This document shows, one piece after another, positions 12,590 through 22,975 of a stretch of DNA of 64,000 bases. This DNA comes from Chelydra serpentina (lineage: Eukaryota > Chordata > Testudines > Chelydridae). The position numbers and the translations under genes were made by a program. Positions within the stretch are counted from its first letter, which is position 1. Each line of letters starts with the position of its first letter. Location of the stretch: the NCBI GenBank assembly GCA_037349315.1, contig JBAIAC010000004.1, positions 36,831,001 through 36,895,000 of the forward strand, written 5' to 3'. The notes beneath the pieces were generated by a model. It made no database searches. It had not been told where the DNA came from and saw nothing but the letters and a program-made list of their open reading frames with translations.

Positions 12590-13622
12590 CCGACTTGTGT
12601 TGTTCCGACCCGGTTCAACAGGTTCTTCTGAGTAGCAGAAAGTCCTCTACCAGGTCCACCTACTTGGCCAAGGGGAAACGTTCTCCTGCTGGTGCACCCC
12701 TCGGGGTATCACCCCCTCGCAGGTGCCAGTGCTTATCATCCTGGACTACATCTTGTCCCTGAAAGAGCAAGGTCTGGCAGTCTCCTCTTTGAAGGTCCAC
12801 CTGGCGGCGATCTCGGCCTTTCACTCTGGGGAGAGTGGGCACTCGATTTTTTTCCAACCCCATGGTCAGTAGGTTCCTCAAGGGGTTGGAGCGGCAGTAC
12901 CCACTAGTCGCCATCCGGTCCCTACAGGGGACTCAATCTTGTCATAACCAAGCTCATGGAGGCCCCGTTTGAGCCTATGGCACCTGCTCGCTCCTATACC
13001 TCTCCTGGAAGACTGCCTTCCTTGTAGCCTCGGTGAGGCGTGTATCTGAGCTCAGAGCGCTCACTTCGGAACTCCTTACACGGTGTTCCATAAGGACACG
13101 GTACAGCTGTGACCGCACCCTTCCTTCCTTCCTAAAGGGGTGTCAGCCTTTCATGTCAACCCAGACATCTTTCTGCCGGTCTTCTACCCGAAGCCGCATG
13201 CTTCTCCAAGGGAGCAACAACTTCACTCCCTGGACGTCCATAGGGCCCTCGCCTTCTACATCGAGCGGACAAAGCCCTTTCAGAGAACGACTCAACTGTT
13301 CGTTGCTGTGGCAGACCGGATGAAGGGCCTCCCGGTCTCCTCCCAACGCATCTTGTCCTGGATCGCTTTGTGCATCCGGGCGGGTTACGACTTGGCTGGT
13401 GTTCCCACCACGCACCTTACTGCCCACTCCACCCGAGCTCATGCCTCGTCCTCCGCCTTCCTGGCATATATACCAATACAGGAGATATGTAGGGCAGCAA
13501 CCTGGTCATCGGTGCACACCGTTGCCACTCACTATGCCATAGTCCAGCATTCCAGAGAGGACGCTGCGTTTGGTTCAGCAGTCCTGCATTCTGTGGTATC
13601 TCACTCCGACCCCACCACCTAG
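12590..13622 (+). pseudogene. DIRS tyrosine recombinase, decayed
   Basis: The region downstream of the RNase H carries the N-terminal recombinase part (VLLSSRKSSTRSTYLAKGKR at 12620-12680, a shifted frame). The terminal open frame, 13140-13622, has SAFHVNPDIFLPVFYPKPHA, AHSTRAHASSSAFL and AATWSSVHTVATHYA. HSTR supplies the conserved His/Arg pair and HYA the Tyr nucleophile region of tyrosine recombinases. At least one frame change separates the parts. The enzyme would insert the circular DNA copy, which explains the lack of TSDs. Confidence 0.75.
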
Positions 13623-13637
13623 GCAAGGCTTGGGAGT

Positions 13638-13740
13638 CACCTAATTGGAATACATATGAGCAAGCACTCGAAGAAGAAAAGACGGTTACTCACCGTAGTA
13701 ACTGTTGTTCTTCGAGATGTGTTGCTCATATCTATTCCAA
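13638..13740. repeat. DIRS internal complementary region
   Basis: Positions 13638-13676 are the reverse complement of the element's left tip. Positions 13677-13740 are the reverse complement of its right tip (13923-13987), including gttcttcgagatgtgttgct. The fusion of both tips guides completion of a closed circle in the DIRS replication model. Confidence 0.85.
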
Positions 13741-15694
13741 ACCCACCCTCCTTCCCCACTGTCGGAGTAGCCGGCAAGAAGGAACTGAGAGGGCGCTGGG
13801 CCGGCTGAGGTAAATATCAGGTGCCGCAATGGCGCCACTCCAGAGGGCGCCAGCCGGCCCACTGAGTTTTGCTAGGGTAAAAATCTTCCGATGATCGTGC
13901 ACACGGCGTGCACACACCTAATTGGAATAGATATGAGCAACACATCTCGAAGAACAACAGTTACTAGGGTGAGTAACCGTCTTTTCTCTGGCCAGGAGTC
14001 CCTTCTGCACATGTGCAGATCTGCAAGGGTCACCCAGCAGACACCATGATTGACAGACCTTAGGCTGAACTCACTCTACTCACCCTATGCTGTTAGTGCA
14101 GCCTATAGTGAGTAGTTCATAAAATAGAACACCTCAAAATCACTGTACATACGTAGCATAAGTTGCATTATGATGCACTGCATTTCCAATGCTTCAAAGG
14201 CATCAGAATATGAAGGCATGTCAACTTGTTCATATAAAACTGGTAATTTGTAAGACTGGTGTTGAGAGTCTTCTGTATAACTTCAATTTTGAATTGTTTT
14301 CGTATGATAGATCTAGCTGCACACTAGCCAAGGAAAACATGGTTTTTGACCTAATAGACATAATGTTAGAAACCCCTCCCTCCACTGCATCTAGAAATGA
14401 GACCAGACATCCTTTACCAAGGTCTTAGCCCCCATCCAGCCCATTTACACTTGACAGCTTGACTGTTGGGACAGAACTAAATCAGGTGTGCACTATCCTC
14501 CAAAGTGAATGGGAGTTTACTCTTCTTCAGGAAGTTTTAACACAAAAGGTCTAACCCGAATCTGGATAATGTTTATCTTGTGATATCAAGGGAAAACAAA
14601 AACCCCAAGAACCCTTATACCCAACTATTCTGGATTTTCTTCAGGACAGTCTGATCTCAGAAGGTAAACAGACTCATGCTGTACTTGGATGGGAGACTCT
14701 CTAGGAACATTGGGTGTTCCTCAGCACCCAGAGTCTTAAGAAACAGGTGGTAATAGTCACAGCAAAGGTCAGGTCGCAAGTTATACACCAATACCCATGA
14801 ATAGGTAACACGACCAATTAGTGACCAGAGGAATAGACCAGTTCAAACTGGACACTTCTTCAAAGGATTTATATCCCCTGTTCAAATGAAGAACAGCTTT
14901 TGAAGCCAGTGCAGGATCAAAACAGACATGACTCTGGCCATAGTTTTACCACCATTGTAAAAAGTTCCAGAGATCCAAAACTTTATTAGCCTGGCAGGGT
15001 TCATCCATAGCCAGTTATCAATAGTGGCTGAGATTGCTGGTGCCATGCCTTAGCTTCATCCCTTGAATGGATTTCTCAAAATCACCCATAGAAATTCCTT
15101 TTGAGGACATGGAACCACACACCTGATGCAGTGCAAAATTATGTCATTCTCAGATCACATCTGAATGTCCCTTTGTGGGCAGCTGAATACAAACAACATG
15201 CAGACAGTTGACCCAGATTTCACTCTGAACCCTTTCATGCTCACAGTGGAAGCAAGATTCATTTTGGAGGAAGGGGCGCATACCTGGAAAACAAATTTCC
15301 AAAATCTCAGCGTACACATCCTTGTAATTCACTTTGACAGCTCTGTCAGTGGCATGTCTGAACTAAAACCACAAACATGGCCACATAGGATCAGACCAGC
15401 CATTCAAGTCCACTAAACTGTCTATGACAATGACCAGTCAATATGTAGGCATCTAGGAGCAATGGGGGGAAAGTGTATGAGCCTCATTAAAGGAAGACTT
15501 GCAAAGTTAAGTGTCCATTCCTCTCAAAGGCATCCTTTAATAAGATACTACTGGGCTGGTTTAGCTTTTGACATGATCAAACTGTCTCCATTCCATACAA
15601 GCTCAGAAAAATCCTCCGTATCTTTTGGCTCAGAACAATCTCAAACCAAGACCTATTCACACAGTGCAGCCAAGAAGATACAAGCATTATCATT

Positions 15695-15957
15695 ACCAGG
15701 AGGCGCTGGAAATGGATTGGCCATGTTCTTCAGATGGAAACCGATTCCATCACCAGAATACCATTAAGATGGACACCTGAAGGCAAGCGAAAATGAGGCC
15801 GCCCGAAAACAACATGGCGAAGAGCTGTGGAAGCTGAGCTGAAAAACCTGGGACACAGCTGGGGAACCGTTGATGGACTTGCCAGAAACAGACAGGAGTG
15901 GAGGAGCTTTGTCACTGCCCTAAACACCAGAGGCGTAATGGGAACATGATGATGATG
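15695..15957 (+). mobile_element. Non-LTR LINE 3' fragment (RTE-like)
   Basis: The conceptual frame reads RRRWKWIGHVLQM, then PLRWTPEGKRK, a stop, GRPKTTWRRAVEAEL and NRQEWRSF, ending in an atgatgatg tail. WIGH.L.M...PEGKRKRGRPKTTWRR is a widespread signature just after the reverse transcriptase of RTE-like and some other non-LTR elements. One in-frame TGA (CGA to TGA) breaks it. The clade assignment is tentative. Confidence 0.6.
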
Positions 15958-16673
15958 CCTGGGTTGGTTCCCAGATAACTTCTTCATTTATATTTCTTTC
16001 TTTATATGGGAGAACAGCCAATCCTGCCTGTTATTTTACTATAATAATTAAAAATCTGTTCTCCTTTCCTCCCTACTTCTGTGATTCGCTGCTCACTACT
16101 TCCCATTAGTGATGAATGAGGAGACGTGCAACAAAATGAGAAATTTCTTACCTGGTAATCGTCTTGCTGTTAGCAGTTTCTCTCCTCATTCAACCCTCCC
16201 TGGCAGTTTGGAAAGTGACTGGAATACAAATAGATTTTTTTCTCTAATAGGACACTTAGACATATAATTGTGTTAAGAGTAATTAATATATCAGGTTTTT
16301 GTCAAGTTGTTGCTAATAAGCGGTTGCTGGAGTGTTATTACATTTTACGAAGAACTCTTCTGTTGGCCTGAGCTGAAATTCATGGCTATCTTAAAGCCTC
16401 CAGCAACAACATTGGACCACCTACAAATTCACAGGTGGGAGACATTAGCCCATTAGTGAAGAATGGAATGAGAAGCTGCTAACAGAAAATCATCAGGTCA
16501 GAAATTCCCCTCAGTCATTTTCTAAAATGGATGCTTCAGTGAGGAAAATCTTGTGGTAAAATAATCTCTGAGAAGGGTATGAATACCAATTGTTTAAATG
16601 ATAGAAAAATACTCTTTGGTTTTACTAAAATGGGAGAGAATTCCAAAATGTCATTTTAAAAAATCTTTTGTAG

Positions 16674-16737
16674 ATGCTGTGAGAAGACTATGGCTGTTAT
16701 GAGAAATTCCCAAGAAGCTTTGCTGACTATTGTGGAG
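16674..16737 (+). CDS. ATM: ATM exon ([14 protein letters not shown])
   Basis: A 64-bp exon (acceptor tcttttgtag, donor GAG|gtaaat) encoding the end of an Arg codon, then [21 protein letters not shown]. It matches the vertebrate ATM kinase C-lobe. It joins VFR|R upstream in phase and [10 protein letters not shown] downstream across an intron largely made of a CR1 insertion. Confidence 0.95.
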
Positions 16738-17636
16738 GTAAATGTTTCTTCATGCTTCCTGATGGAAAACTGAAAGAAAACTTTTAATTCCCTGCCTTTG
16801 TATATACAGACTGGAATGTTATGACAATCAGCTACAAATGAATATTTGTAACAAGGCTTTTCACGTTGCAGTTCCATTGCATTTTCCAGAATTACTCATG
16901 CATGTAGCTTTTTCTAAACAGTCACCAACTCATATTGCTGTGGTAACCATTTCAGGCATATAAATTGTTAAAATAAATTGCTTGTTATTCAGTATCCAGA
17001 AACTTCCAGTCAGAGAAAAATATAGCATTCCTACCAGGACCAGTGCCATGGGAATTAAATCCCTTTTATACAGTACTTTCAGTAGACAAAATGTGGTAAT
17101 TTCATGCAGTGTAATAGAAAATATCAGTTTGGGTTTTTTGCCCTGGCAACATGATGTTATTTTTAAAGAACATAATATTCAAGGGACAGCCATAAAACAA
17201 TGCTAAAACAAACCAAGCACTCAACAAAATAAGAGAAACAACAGTGCTTTACTACACAAGCTTCTTAATAATTTGAAAATTAAAAAAGGAGCATTAGATT
17301 GTGTACTGAAAACCAGTAGCAATATTTAGTCACTAAAAATAATGACCTTTTAATTGTAGAGATGGGCCAACGCAGCAAAATTTGGATTGAATCAGAAGTT
17401 CTCCAATGTCTGGGGATGGTTAGAGGTGCAGGGTTTTGATTCTGGACCATGTCTGCTTAACTGAGACATTCTGATTTTACTGGATTGTGCCAAATAAGAG
17501 AATCTTACCCATGTGTCTAGTACGGGCTTCGGCTGTTTTATTTCATAGAATCATAGAATCATAGAATCTCAGGGTTGGAAGGGACCTCAGGAGGTCATCT
17601 AGTCCAACCCCCTGCTCAAAGCAGGACCAACCCCAA

Positions 17637-20483
17637 CTAGATCATCCCAGCCAGGGCTTTGTCAAGCCTGACCTTAAAAACCTCTAAGGAAGGAGATTCC
17701 ACCACCTCCCTAGGTAACCCATTCCAGTGCTTCACCACCCTGCTAGTGAAAAAGTTTTTCCTAATATCCAACCTAAACCTCCCCCTCTGCAACTTGAGAC
17801 CGTTACTCCTTGTTCTGTCATCTTCTACCACTGAGAACAGTCTAGATCCATCCTCTTTGGAACCCCCTTTTAGATAATTGAAAGCAGCTATCAAATCCCC
17901 CCTCACTCTTCTCTTCTGCAGGCTAAACAATCCCAGTTCCCTCAGCCTCTCCTCATAAGTCATGTGCTCCAGCCCCCTAATCATTTTTGTTGCCCTCCGT
18001 TGGACTCTTTCCAATTTATCCACATCCTTTTTGTAGTGTGGGGCCCAAAACTGGACACAGTACTCCAAATGAGGCCTCACCAGTGCCGAATAGAGGGGAA
18101 TAATCACGTCCCTCGATCTGCTGGAAATGCCCCTACTTATACAGCCCAAAATGCCGTTAGCCTTCTTGGCAACAAGGGCACACTGTTGACTCATATTCAG
18201 CTTTTCGTCCACTGTAACCCCTAGGTCCTTTTCTGCAGAACTGCTGCCCAGCCATTCGGTCCCTAGTCTGTAGCAGTGCATAGGATTCTTCCGTCCTAAG
18301 TGCAGGACTCTGCACTTGTCCTTGTTGAACCTCATCAGATTTCTTTTGGCCCAATCCTCTAATTTGTCTAGGTCCCTCTGTATCCTATCCCTACCCTCCA
18401 GCGTATCAACCACTCCTCCCAGTTTAGTGTCATCTGCAAACTTGCTAAGGGTGCAGTCCACACCATCCTCCAGGTCGTTGATGAAGATATTGAACAAAAC
18501 CGGCCCCAGCACCGACCCTTGGGGCACTCCACTTGATACCGGATGCCAACTAGACATGGAGCCATTGATCACTACCCGTTGAGCACGACCATCCAGCCAG
18601 TTTTCTATCCACCTTACCGTCCATTCATCCAGCCCATACTTCTTTAACTTGCTGGCAAGAACACTGTGGGAGACTGTATCAAAAGCTTTGCTAAAGTCAA
18701 GAAATAGCACATCCACTGCTTTCCCCTCATCCACAGAGCCAGTTATCTCATCATAGAAGGCAATTAGGTTAGTCAGGCATGACTTGCCCTTGGTGAATCC
18801 ATGCTGACTGTTCCTGATCACTTTCCCCTCCTTTAAGTGGTTCAGAATTGATTCCTTGAGGACCTGTTCCATGATTTTTCCAGGGACTGAGGTGAGACTG
18901 ACTGGCCTGTAGTTCCCCGGATCTTCCTTCCCTTTTTTAAAGATGGGCACTACATTAGCTTTTTTCCAGTCATCCGGGACCTCCCCCGATTGCCATGATT
19001 TGTCAAAGATAATGGCCAATGGCTCTGCAATCACATCGGCCAACTCCTTTAGCACCCTCGGATGCAGTGCATCCGGCCCCATGGACTTGTGTTTGTCCAG
19101 CTTTTCTAAATAGTCCCGAACTACTTCTTTCTCCACAGAGGGCTGGTCACCTCCTCCCCATACCGTGCTGCGGAGTGCAGCCGCCTGGGAGCTGACCTTG
19201 TCTGTGAAGACAGAGGCAAAAAAAGCATTGAGTACACTAGCTTTCTCCACATCCTCTGTCACTAGGTTCCCTCCCTCATTCAGTAAGGGGCCCACACTTT
19301 CCTTGACCTTCTTCTTGTTGCTCACATACCTGAAGAAACCCTTCTTGTTACTCCTAACATCTCCGGCTAGCTGCAACTCCAAGTGTGATTTGGCCTTCCT
19401 AATTTCACTCCTGCATGCCTGAACAATATTTTTATACTCCTCCCTGGTCATTTGTCCAATCTTCCACTTCTTGTAAGCTGCTTTTTTGTGTTTAAGACGA
19501 GCAAGGATTTCACTGTTAAGCCAAGCTGGTCGCCTGCCATATTTACTTTTCTTTCTACACATCGGGATGGTTTGTTCCTGCAACCTCAATAAGGTTTCTT
19601 TAAAATACAGCCAGCTTTCCTCGACTCCTTTCCCCCTCATGTTATTCTCCCAGGGGACCTTGCCCATCAGTTCCCTGAGGGAGTCAAAGTCTGCTTTTCT
19701 GAAGTCCAGGCTCTGTATTCTACTGCTCTCCTTTCTTCCTTGTGTCAGGATCCTGAACTCGACCATCTCATGGTCACTGCCTCCCAGGTTCCCATCCACT
19801 ATTGCTTTCTCTACTATTTCTTCCCTGTTTGTGAGCAGCAGGTCAAGAAGAGCTTTTCCCCTAGTTGGTTCCTCCAGCACTTGCACCAGGAAATTGTCCC
19901 CTACACTTTCCAAAAACTTCCTGGATTGTCTGTGGACCGCTGTATTGCTCTCCCAGCAGATATCGGGGTGATTAAAGTCACCCATGAGAACCAGGGCCTG
20001 TGATCTAGTAACTTCTGTTAGTTGCTGGAAGAAAGCCTCGTCCACCTCATCCCCCTGGTCTGGTGGTCTGTAGCAGACTCCCACCACGACATTACCCTTG
20101 TTGCTCACACTTCTCAATTTAATCCAGAGACTCTCAGGTTTTTCTGCAGTTTCATACTGGAGCTCTGAGCAGTCATACTGCTCTCTTACATACAACGCAA
20201 CTCCCCCACCTTTTCTGCCCTGCCTATCCTTCCTGAACAGTTTATATCCATCCATGACAGTACTCCAATCATGTGAGTTATCCCACCAAGTCTCTGTTAT
20301 TCCAATTACGTCATAATTCCTTGACTGTGCCAGGACTTCCAGTTCTCCCTGCTTGTTCCCCAGGCTTCTTGCATTTGTGTATAGGCATTTAAGATAACTC
20401 ACCGATTGTCCTGCTGTCCCAGTATGGGGCAGGAGCCCTCCCCTCTTGCACTCACCTACTTGTGCTTCCTCCCGGTATCCCAC
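17637..20483 (-). CDS. CR1 ORF2: endonuclease-reverse transcriptase, uninterrupted 948 aa
   Basis: An unbroken frame starting [15 protein letters not shown]. Residues about 30-265 form an APE-type endonuclease: [11 protein letters not shown] (metal/DNA contact Asn), VIGITETWW (catalytic Glu), [21 protein letters not shown] (terminal SDH). Residues about 460-750 form the reverse transcriptase: [62 protein letters not shown] and [10 protein letters not shown] with the catalytic FADD. A conserved C-terminal region ([28 protein letters not shown]) completes the usual length. All visible catalytic residues are present. Target-primed reverse transcription by such enzymes also mobilises the Cry SINE. 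Whether this copy is expressed cannot be judged here. Confidence 0.93.
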   Translation of the reverse strand: MGYREEAQVGECKRGGLLPHTGTAGQSVSYLKCLYTNARSLGNKQGELEVLAQSRNYDVIGITETWWDNSHDWSTVMDGYKLFRKDRQGRKGGGVALYVREQYDCSELQYETAEKPESLWIKLRSVSNKGNVVVGVCYRPPDQGDEVDEAFFQQLTEVTRSQALVLMGDFNHPDICWESNTAVHRQSRKFLESVGDNFLVQVLEEPTRGKALLDLLLTNREEIVEKAIVDGNLGGSDHEMVEFRILTQGRKESSRIQSLDFRKADFDSLRELMGKVPWENNMRGKGVEESWLYFKETLLRLQEQTIPMCRKKSKYGRRPAWLNSEILARLKHKKAAYKKWKIGQMTREEYKNIVQACRSEIRKAKSHLELQLAGDVRSNKKGFFRYVSNKKKVKESVGPLLNEGGNLVTEDVEKASVLNAFFASVFTDKVSSQAAALRSTVWGGGDQPSVEKEVVRDYLEKLDKHKSMGPDALHPRVLKELADVIAEPLAIIFDKSWQSGEVPDDWKKANVVPIFKKGKEDPGNYRPVSLTSVPGKIMEQVLKESILNHLKEGKVIRNSQHGFTKGKSCLTNLIAFYDEITGSVDEGKAVDVLFLDFSKAFDTVSHSVLASKLKKYGLDEWTVRWIENWLDGRAQRVVINGSMSSWHPVSSGVPQGSVLGPVLFNIFINDLEDGVDCTLSKFADDTKLGGVVDTLEGRDRIQRDLDKLEDWAKRNLMRFNKDKCRVLHLGRKNPMHCYRLGTEWLGSSSAEKDLGVTVDEKLNMSQQCALVAKKANGILGCISRGISSRSRDVIIPLYSALVRPHLEYCVQFWAPHYKKDVDKLERVQRRATKMIRGLEHMTYEERLRELGLFSLQKRRVRGDLIAAFNYLKGGSKEDGSRLFSVVEDDRTRSNGLKLQRGRFRLDIRKNFFTSRVVKHWNGLPREVVESPSLEVFKVRLDKALAGMI

Positions 20484-20527
20484 TTCCCCACTTACCTCGG
20501 GGCTTTGGTCTCCTTCCCCCAGTGAAC

Positions 20528-20890
20528 CTAATTTAAAGCCCTCCTCACTAGGTTGGCCAGCCTGCTTCCAAAGATGCTCTTCCCTCTCTTCGTCAGGTGG
20601 AGCCCGTCTCTGCCTAGCACTCCTTCTTCTTGGAACACCATCCCATGGTCAAAGAATCCAAACCCTTCTCCCCGACACCATCTGCGTAGCCATTTGTTGA
20701 CCTCCACGATTCGACGGTCTCTACCCCGGCCTTTTCCTGCCACAGGGAGAATGGACGAGAACACCACTTGCGCCTCAAACGCCTTTATCCTTCTTCCCAG
20801 AGCCACGTAGTCTGCAGTAATACGCTCAAGGTCATTCTTGGCAGTATCATTGGTGCCCACGTATCTCCTCCTGCTAGGGCATTGAACTAG
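20528..20890 (-). pseudogene. CR1 ORF1 C-terminal fragment (esterase-like domain)
   Basis: About 115 codons from RRRYVGTNDTAKNDLERI to [10 protein letters not shown], 45 bp upstream of the ORF2 start. GTNDTA matches block III of the SGNH hydrolase/esterase fold known in CR1 ORF1, and [13 protein letters not shown] supplies the DxxH block V. The N-terminal part, including the usual zinc-finger region and the nucleophile block, is missing because the element is 5'-truncated. The open frame continues past the truncation into host DNA by chance. Confidence 0.75.
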
Positions 20891-20936
20891 TTGTACTTTA
20901 AAACTTAATTTCAACAGATAATTCTTTCCTTTGTAG

Positions 20937-21073
20937 GTACTTCTCTATGATCCTCTCTTTGACTGGACCATGAATCCTTTGAAAGCATTGTATTTGCAAC
21001 AGAGACCAGAGGATGAGGCTGACATCAACTCCACACTCAATACCAGTGATCAGGAATGTAACAGAAAAGCCAG
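20937..21073 (+). CDS. ATM: ATM penultimate coding exon
   Basis: A 137-bp exon (acceptor tttcctttgtag, donor AG|gtaaga) encoding [22 protein letters not shown] then [23 protein letters not shown]. The first half is strictly conserved in ATM. The acidic linker after QQRPEDE varies between species. Only about 45 bp of ATM intron separate the CR1 insertion from the acceptor, so branch point and polypyrimidine tract must lie in that remnant or in CR1 sequence. Confidence 0.95.
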
Positions 21074-21196
21074 GTAAGAGGTGCTTCTTTATTTCTTGTC
21101 TTCGATTTTATACTTTTTTCATCTTACCCAAAGTTGTTCATCCTATTCGGGCTCCATATATAATCTGATTACTTGTCATTTTTATTTTGCTATCAG

Positions 21197-21377
21197 AGAT
21201 GACCAGAGTTTTAACAAAGTTGCAGAACGTGTCCTGATGAGGCTTCAGGAGAAGCTGAAAGGTGTAGAGGAGGGAACAGTGCTCAGTGTGGGAGGACAGG
21301 TGAACCTTCTCATACAACAGGCCATGGATCCCAAAAACCTCAGTCGGCTCTTTCCAGGGTGGAAATCATGGGTATAA
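21197..21377 (+). CDS. ATM: ATM last coding exon with FATC domain and stop
   Basis: A 181-bp coding part following tgctatcag. It encodes [40 protein letters not shown], then [19 protein letters not shown] and TAA at 21375-21377. The last 30 or so residues are the FATC domain, which is needed for ATM activation and Tip60 binding in mammals. The C terminus matches human ATM apart from conservative changes. Confidence 0.96.
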
Positions 21378-22773
21378 TCTTGAAGTATCCAATAGGTTTT
21401 AAAGAGTGAATAGGGAACCTGTTTGGTTTGTGGGGAAGGGTGGCTGGGTCAGCATTTCATGTTGATGTTTCTTAATAGAAATACTATATCAGAATCAGCT
21501 GTGTAGATTATAAAGCAATAGTACTGAAACAAGTGTTTAATTTTAAAATGATTTTTATCAGATTATGTGTTGATCTCCAGAACTGTGTTCACCATACACA
21601 GAATCCCAAGTGCAGTATTCTGGTGTTCCTATACCATACCAAGAAAATCTTGTGACCTTCCAGGAATAGATACTTTTTGCTTACAGTGAGATGGCATGTA
21701 CAATGTTCTTGCAAAACCTTTTTAAAACATCCATCTAATCTTGGATATCAGTTAAGCATCTAGAGCTTGTTTTGTGTAACATTTATAGACTATATTATTA
21801 CCTCTACTGAATGAATTATTTGTAAGCTAAAAGACATGGAATAAGTCATTTAAATGTGTTACAAAAGAAGAAGAAACACTGTATCTTAAAGCTAATGATG
21901 AAGTGATACTTGACAAAACTACAAAAAGGGAAATGTTAAATATAAAAGCTTAGCGCTAAAAATAATTTCATATCCAATAAATTGATAGGTTCTTGTGTAT
22001 TTTATAGCCTAATTATACAGCTGATGATGAGAAAATGGGACATTATTGTACAGCATTTTCTAGATAATGATCTTTGAGCCAAGTATAATATAGTGCTGCT
22101 TTTTGTGCTGCTGTAGCTTACATTGTTTTGACACTTTCCTTGTATAAACCATGATTTTTAGCATTTTAAGCAATGACATTAACTTTATCTCCGACTCACC
22201 TATTAAAATAGACTGATCTTGGGCTGAAACCTGACATACAGGGTCTAGTTCAAGAGGAAACACTCTTTTGATACCTGAAATAAATGTGTTTTGGAAGATT
22301 TAAAGTTATATTTTGAATGCACAACTTGTTTGAGTGTGTGCAGTTTTACTAGTTACATTTCATTGCTTGCCCCTTTGTAATATATGAAACCACCTACTTT
22401 GGTAAGATAGTCAATAAGCATGTGTAATAGGGAAATCTGTTCAATCCATAGTGTCCATGTTATGCCTTTTGAAATCCTTCCTGAAACATTTTTTGTTATA
22501 TTTTAAAAAGTACAAATAAAAGATACAAAGTCTGACAGAATTCAACAAAATCCTTAATATGGACTTTCTGCCTTTTTCATAGCAGTGTAAGTTAATGATG
22601 GAGTGTTGGCCTAATTTAGCATTTCATTGATTTTAGTTTGCCTTATTTTTGCCGTTTCGTTGTAATTTTAAAATTTATTTTTTTCTACACACATTCTATT
22701 CCAGACTGCTGATAGAAATTAAGACAAGTCTTTTTTAGTTTGGTGATGCTGCAGACACACATTTCTGTTAAAG
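21378..22773 (+). other. ATM: Probable ATM 3' UTR
   Basis: AT-rich sequence directly after the ATM stop, without ORFs. Candidate polyadenylation signals AATAAA occur at 22279-22284 and 22515-22520. Vertebrate ATM 3' UTRs are several kilobases long with multiple sites, so the transcript could continue further. The end is not defined by sequence alone. Confidence 0.5.
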
Positions 22774-22975
22774 ACAAGGTTAGTGAGGTAATATCTTTTA
22801 TTGGACCAACTTCTGTTGGTGAGAGAGACAAGCTTTCTAATATACATTTCTCAGACCTGAAGAAGAGCTCTGTGTGGCTTGAAAGTTTGTCTCTCATTAG
22901 CAGAAGTGGGTCCAATAAAATATATTACCTCACCCACCTTGTCTCTCTAATAGCCTGGAAACGACACATTTACAA
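22774..22975 (+). repeat. Palindromic retroelement-end module with hammerhead-like core
   Basis: The left arm (22774-22836) and right arm (22881-22943) are imperfect inverted copies (ggtaatatcttttattggacc against ggtccaataaaatatattacc). On the + strand a CTGAAGA core (22857-22863) is followed by a 4-bp stem (GAGC 22865-22868 with GCTT 22877-22880) and GAAA (22881-22884). This is the order of a hammerhead ribozyme core. The same core is seen at 37460. The family is probably a Penelope-like element end (inference). Confidence 0.5.

Larger units (their letters stand above)
8126..13987 (+). mobile_element. DIRS-type tyrosine-recombinase retrotransposon, structurally near-complete
   Basis: The left end (8126-8312) is repeated inverted at about 13771-13963 (shared: tgtattccaattaggtg, gaagatttttaccc, ggtaaatatcag). 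An internal complementary region at 13638-13740 consists of the reverse complement of the left tip (13638-13676) fused to the reverse complement of the right tip (13923-13987, one mismatch). This is the circular-junction template specific to DIRS1-like elements. Inside, in order, are gag-like, RT/RNase H and tyrosine recombinase remnants. There is no TSD, as expected for recombinase integration. It lies in an ATM intron in sense orientation. Confidence 0.85.
7500..16505. mobile_element. Old DIRS-type element remnant, split by a younger DIRS
   Basis: The sequence at 7500-7610 (cttctctcctcattcatcactaatggg...) recurs inverted at about 16390-16500. A third copy at 16085-16190 joins inverted pieces of both ends. 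Inverted ends plus an internal region complementary to both are the hallmark of DIRS1-like retrotransposons. The younger DIRS occupies 8126-13987, leaving about 3.1 kb of old sequence. No coding capacity was recognised in it, so it is deleted or non-autonomous. The fill at 13988-16080 also holds a LINE fragment. Confidence 0.55.
17542..20890 (-). mobile_element. CR1 LINE, 5'-truncated in ORF1, ORF2 intact
   Basis: The 3' end carries CR1 terminal octamer repeats (tcatagaatcatagaatcatag at 17542-17570) and the conserved tail. It extends on the - strand through a complete ORF2 into the C-terminal part of ORF1, then stops near 20880-20890. No TSD is evident, as is usual for CR1. It is antisense to ATM, about 45 bp from the acceptor at 20936. 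The uninterrupted ORF2 suggests a young insertion. Confidence 0.92.

Noticed and set aside
17659..20316. Several 60-160 codon + strand frames
   Set aside because: Antisense shadows of the CR1 ORF2.
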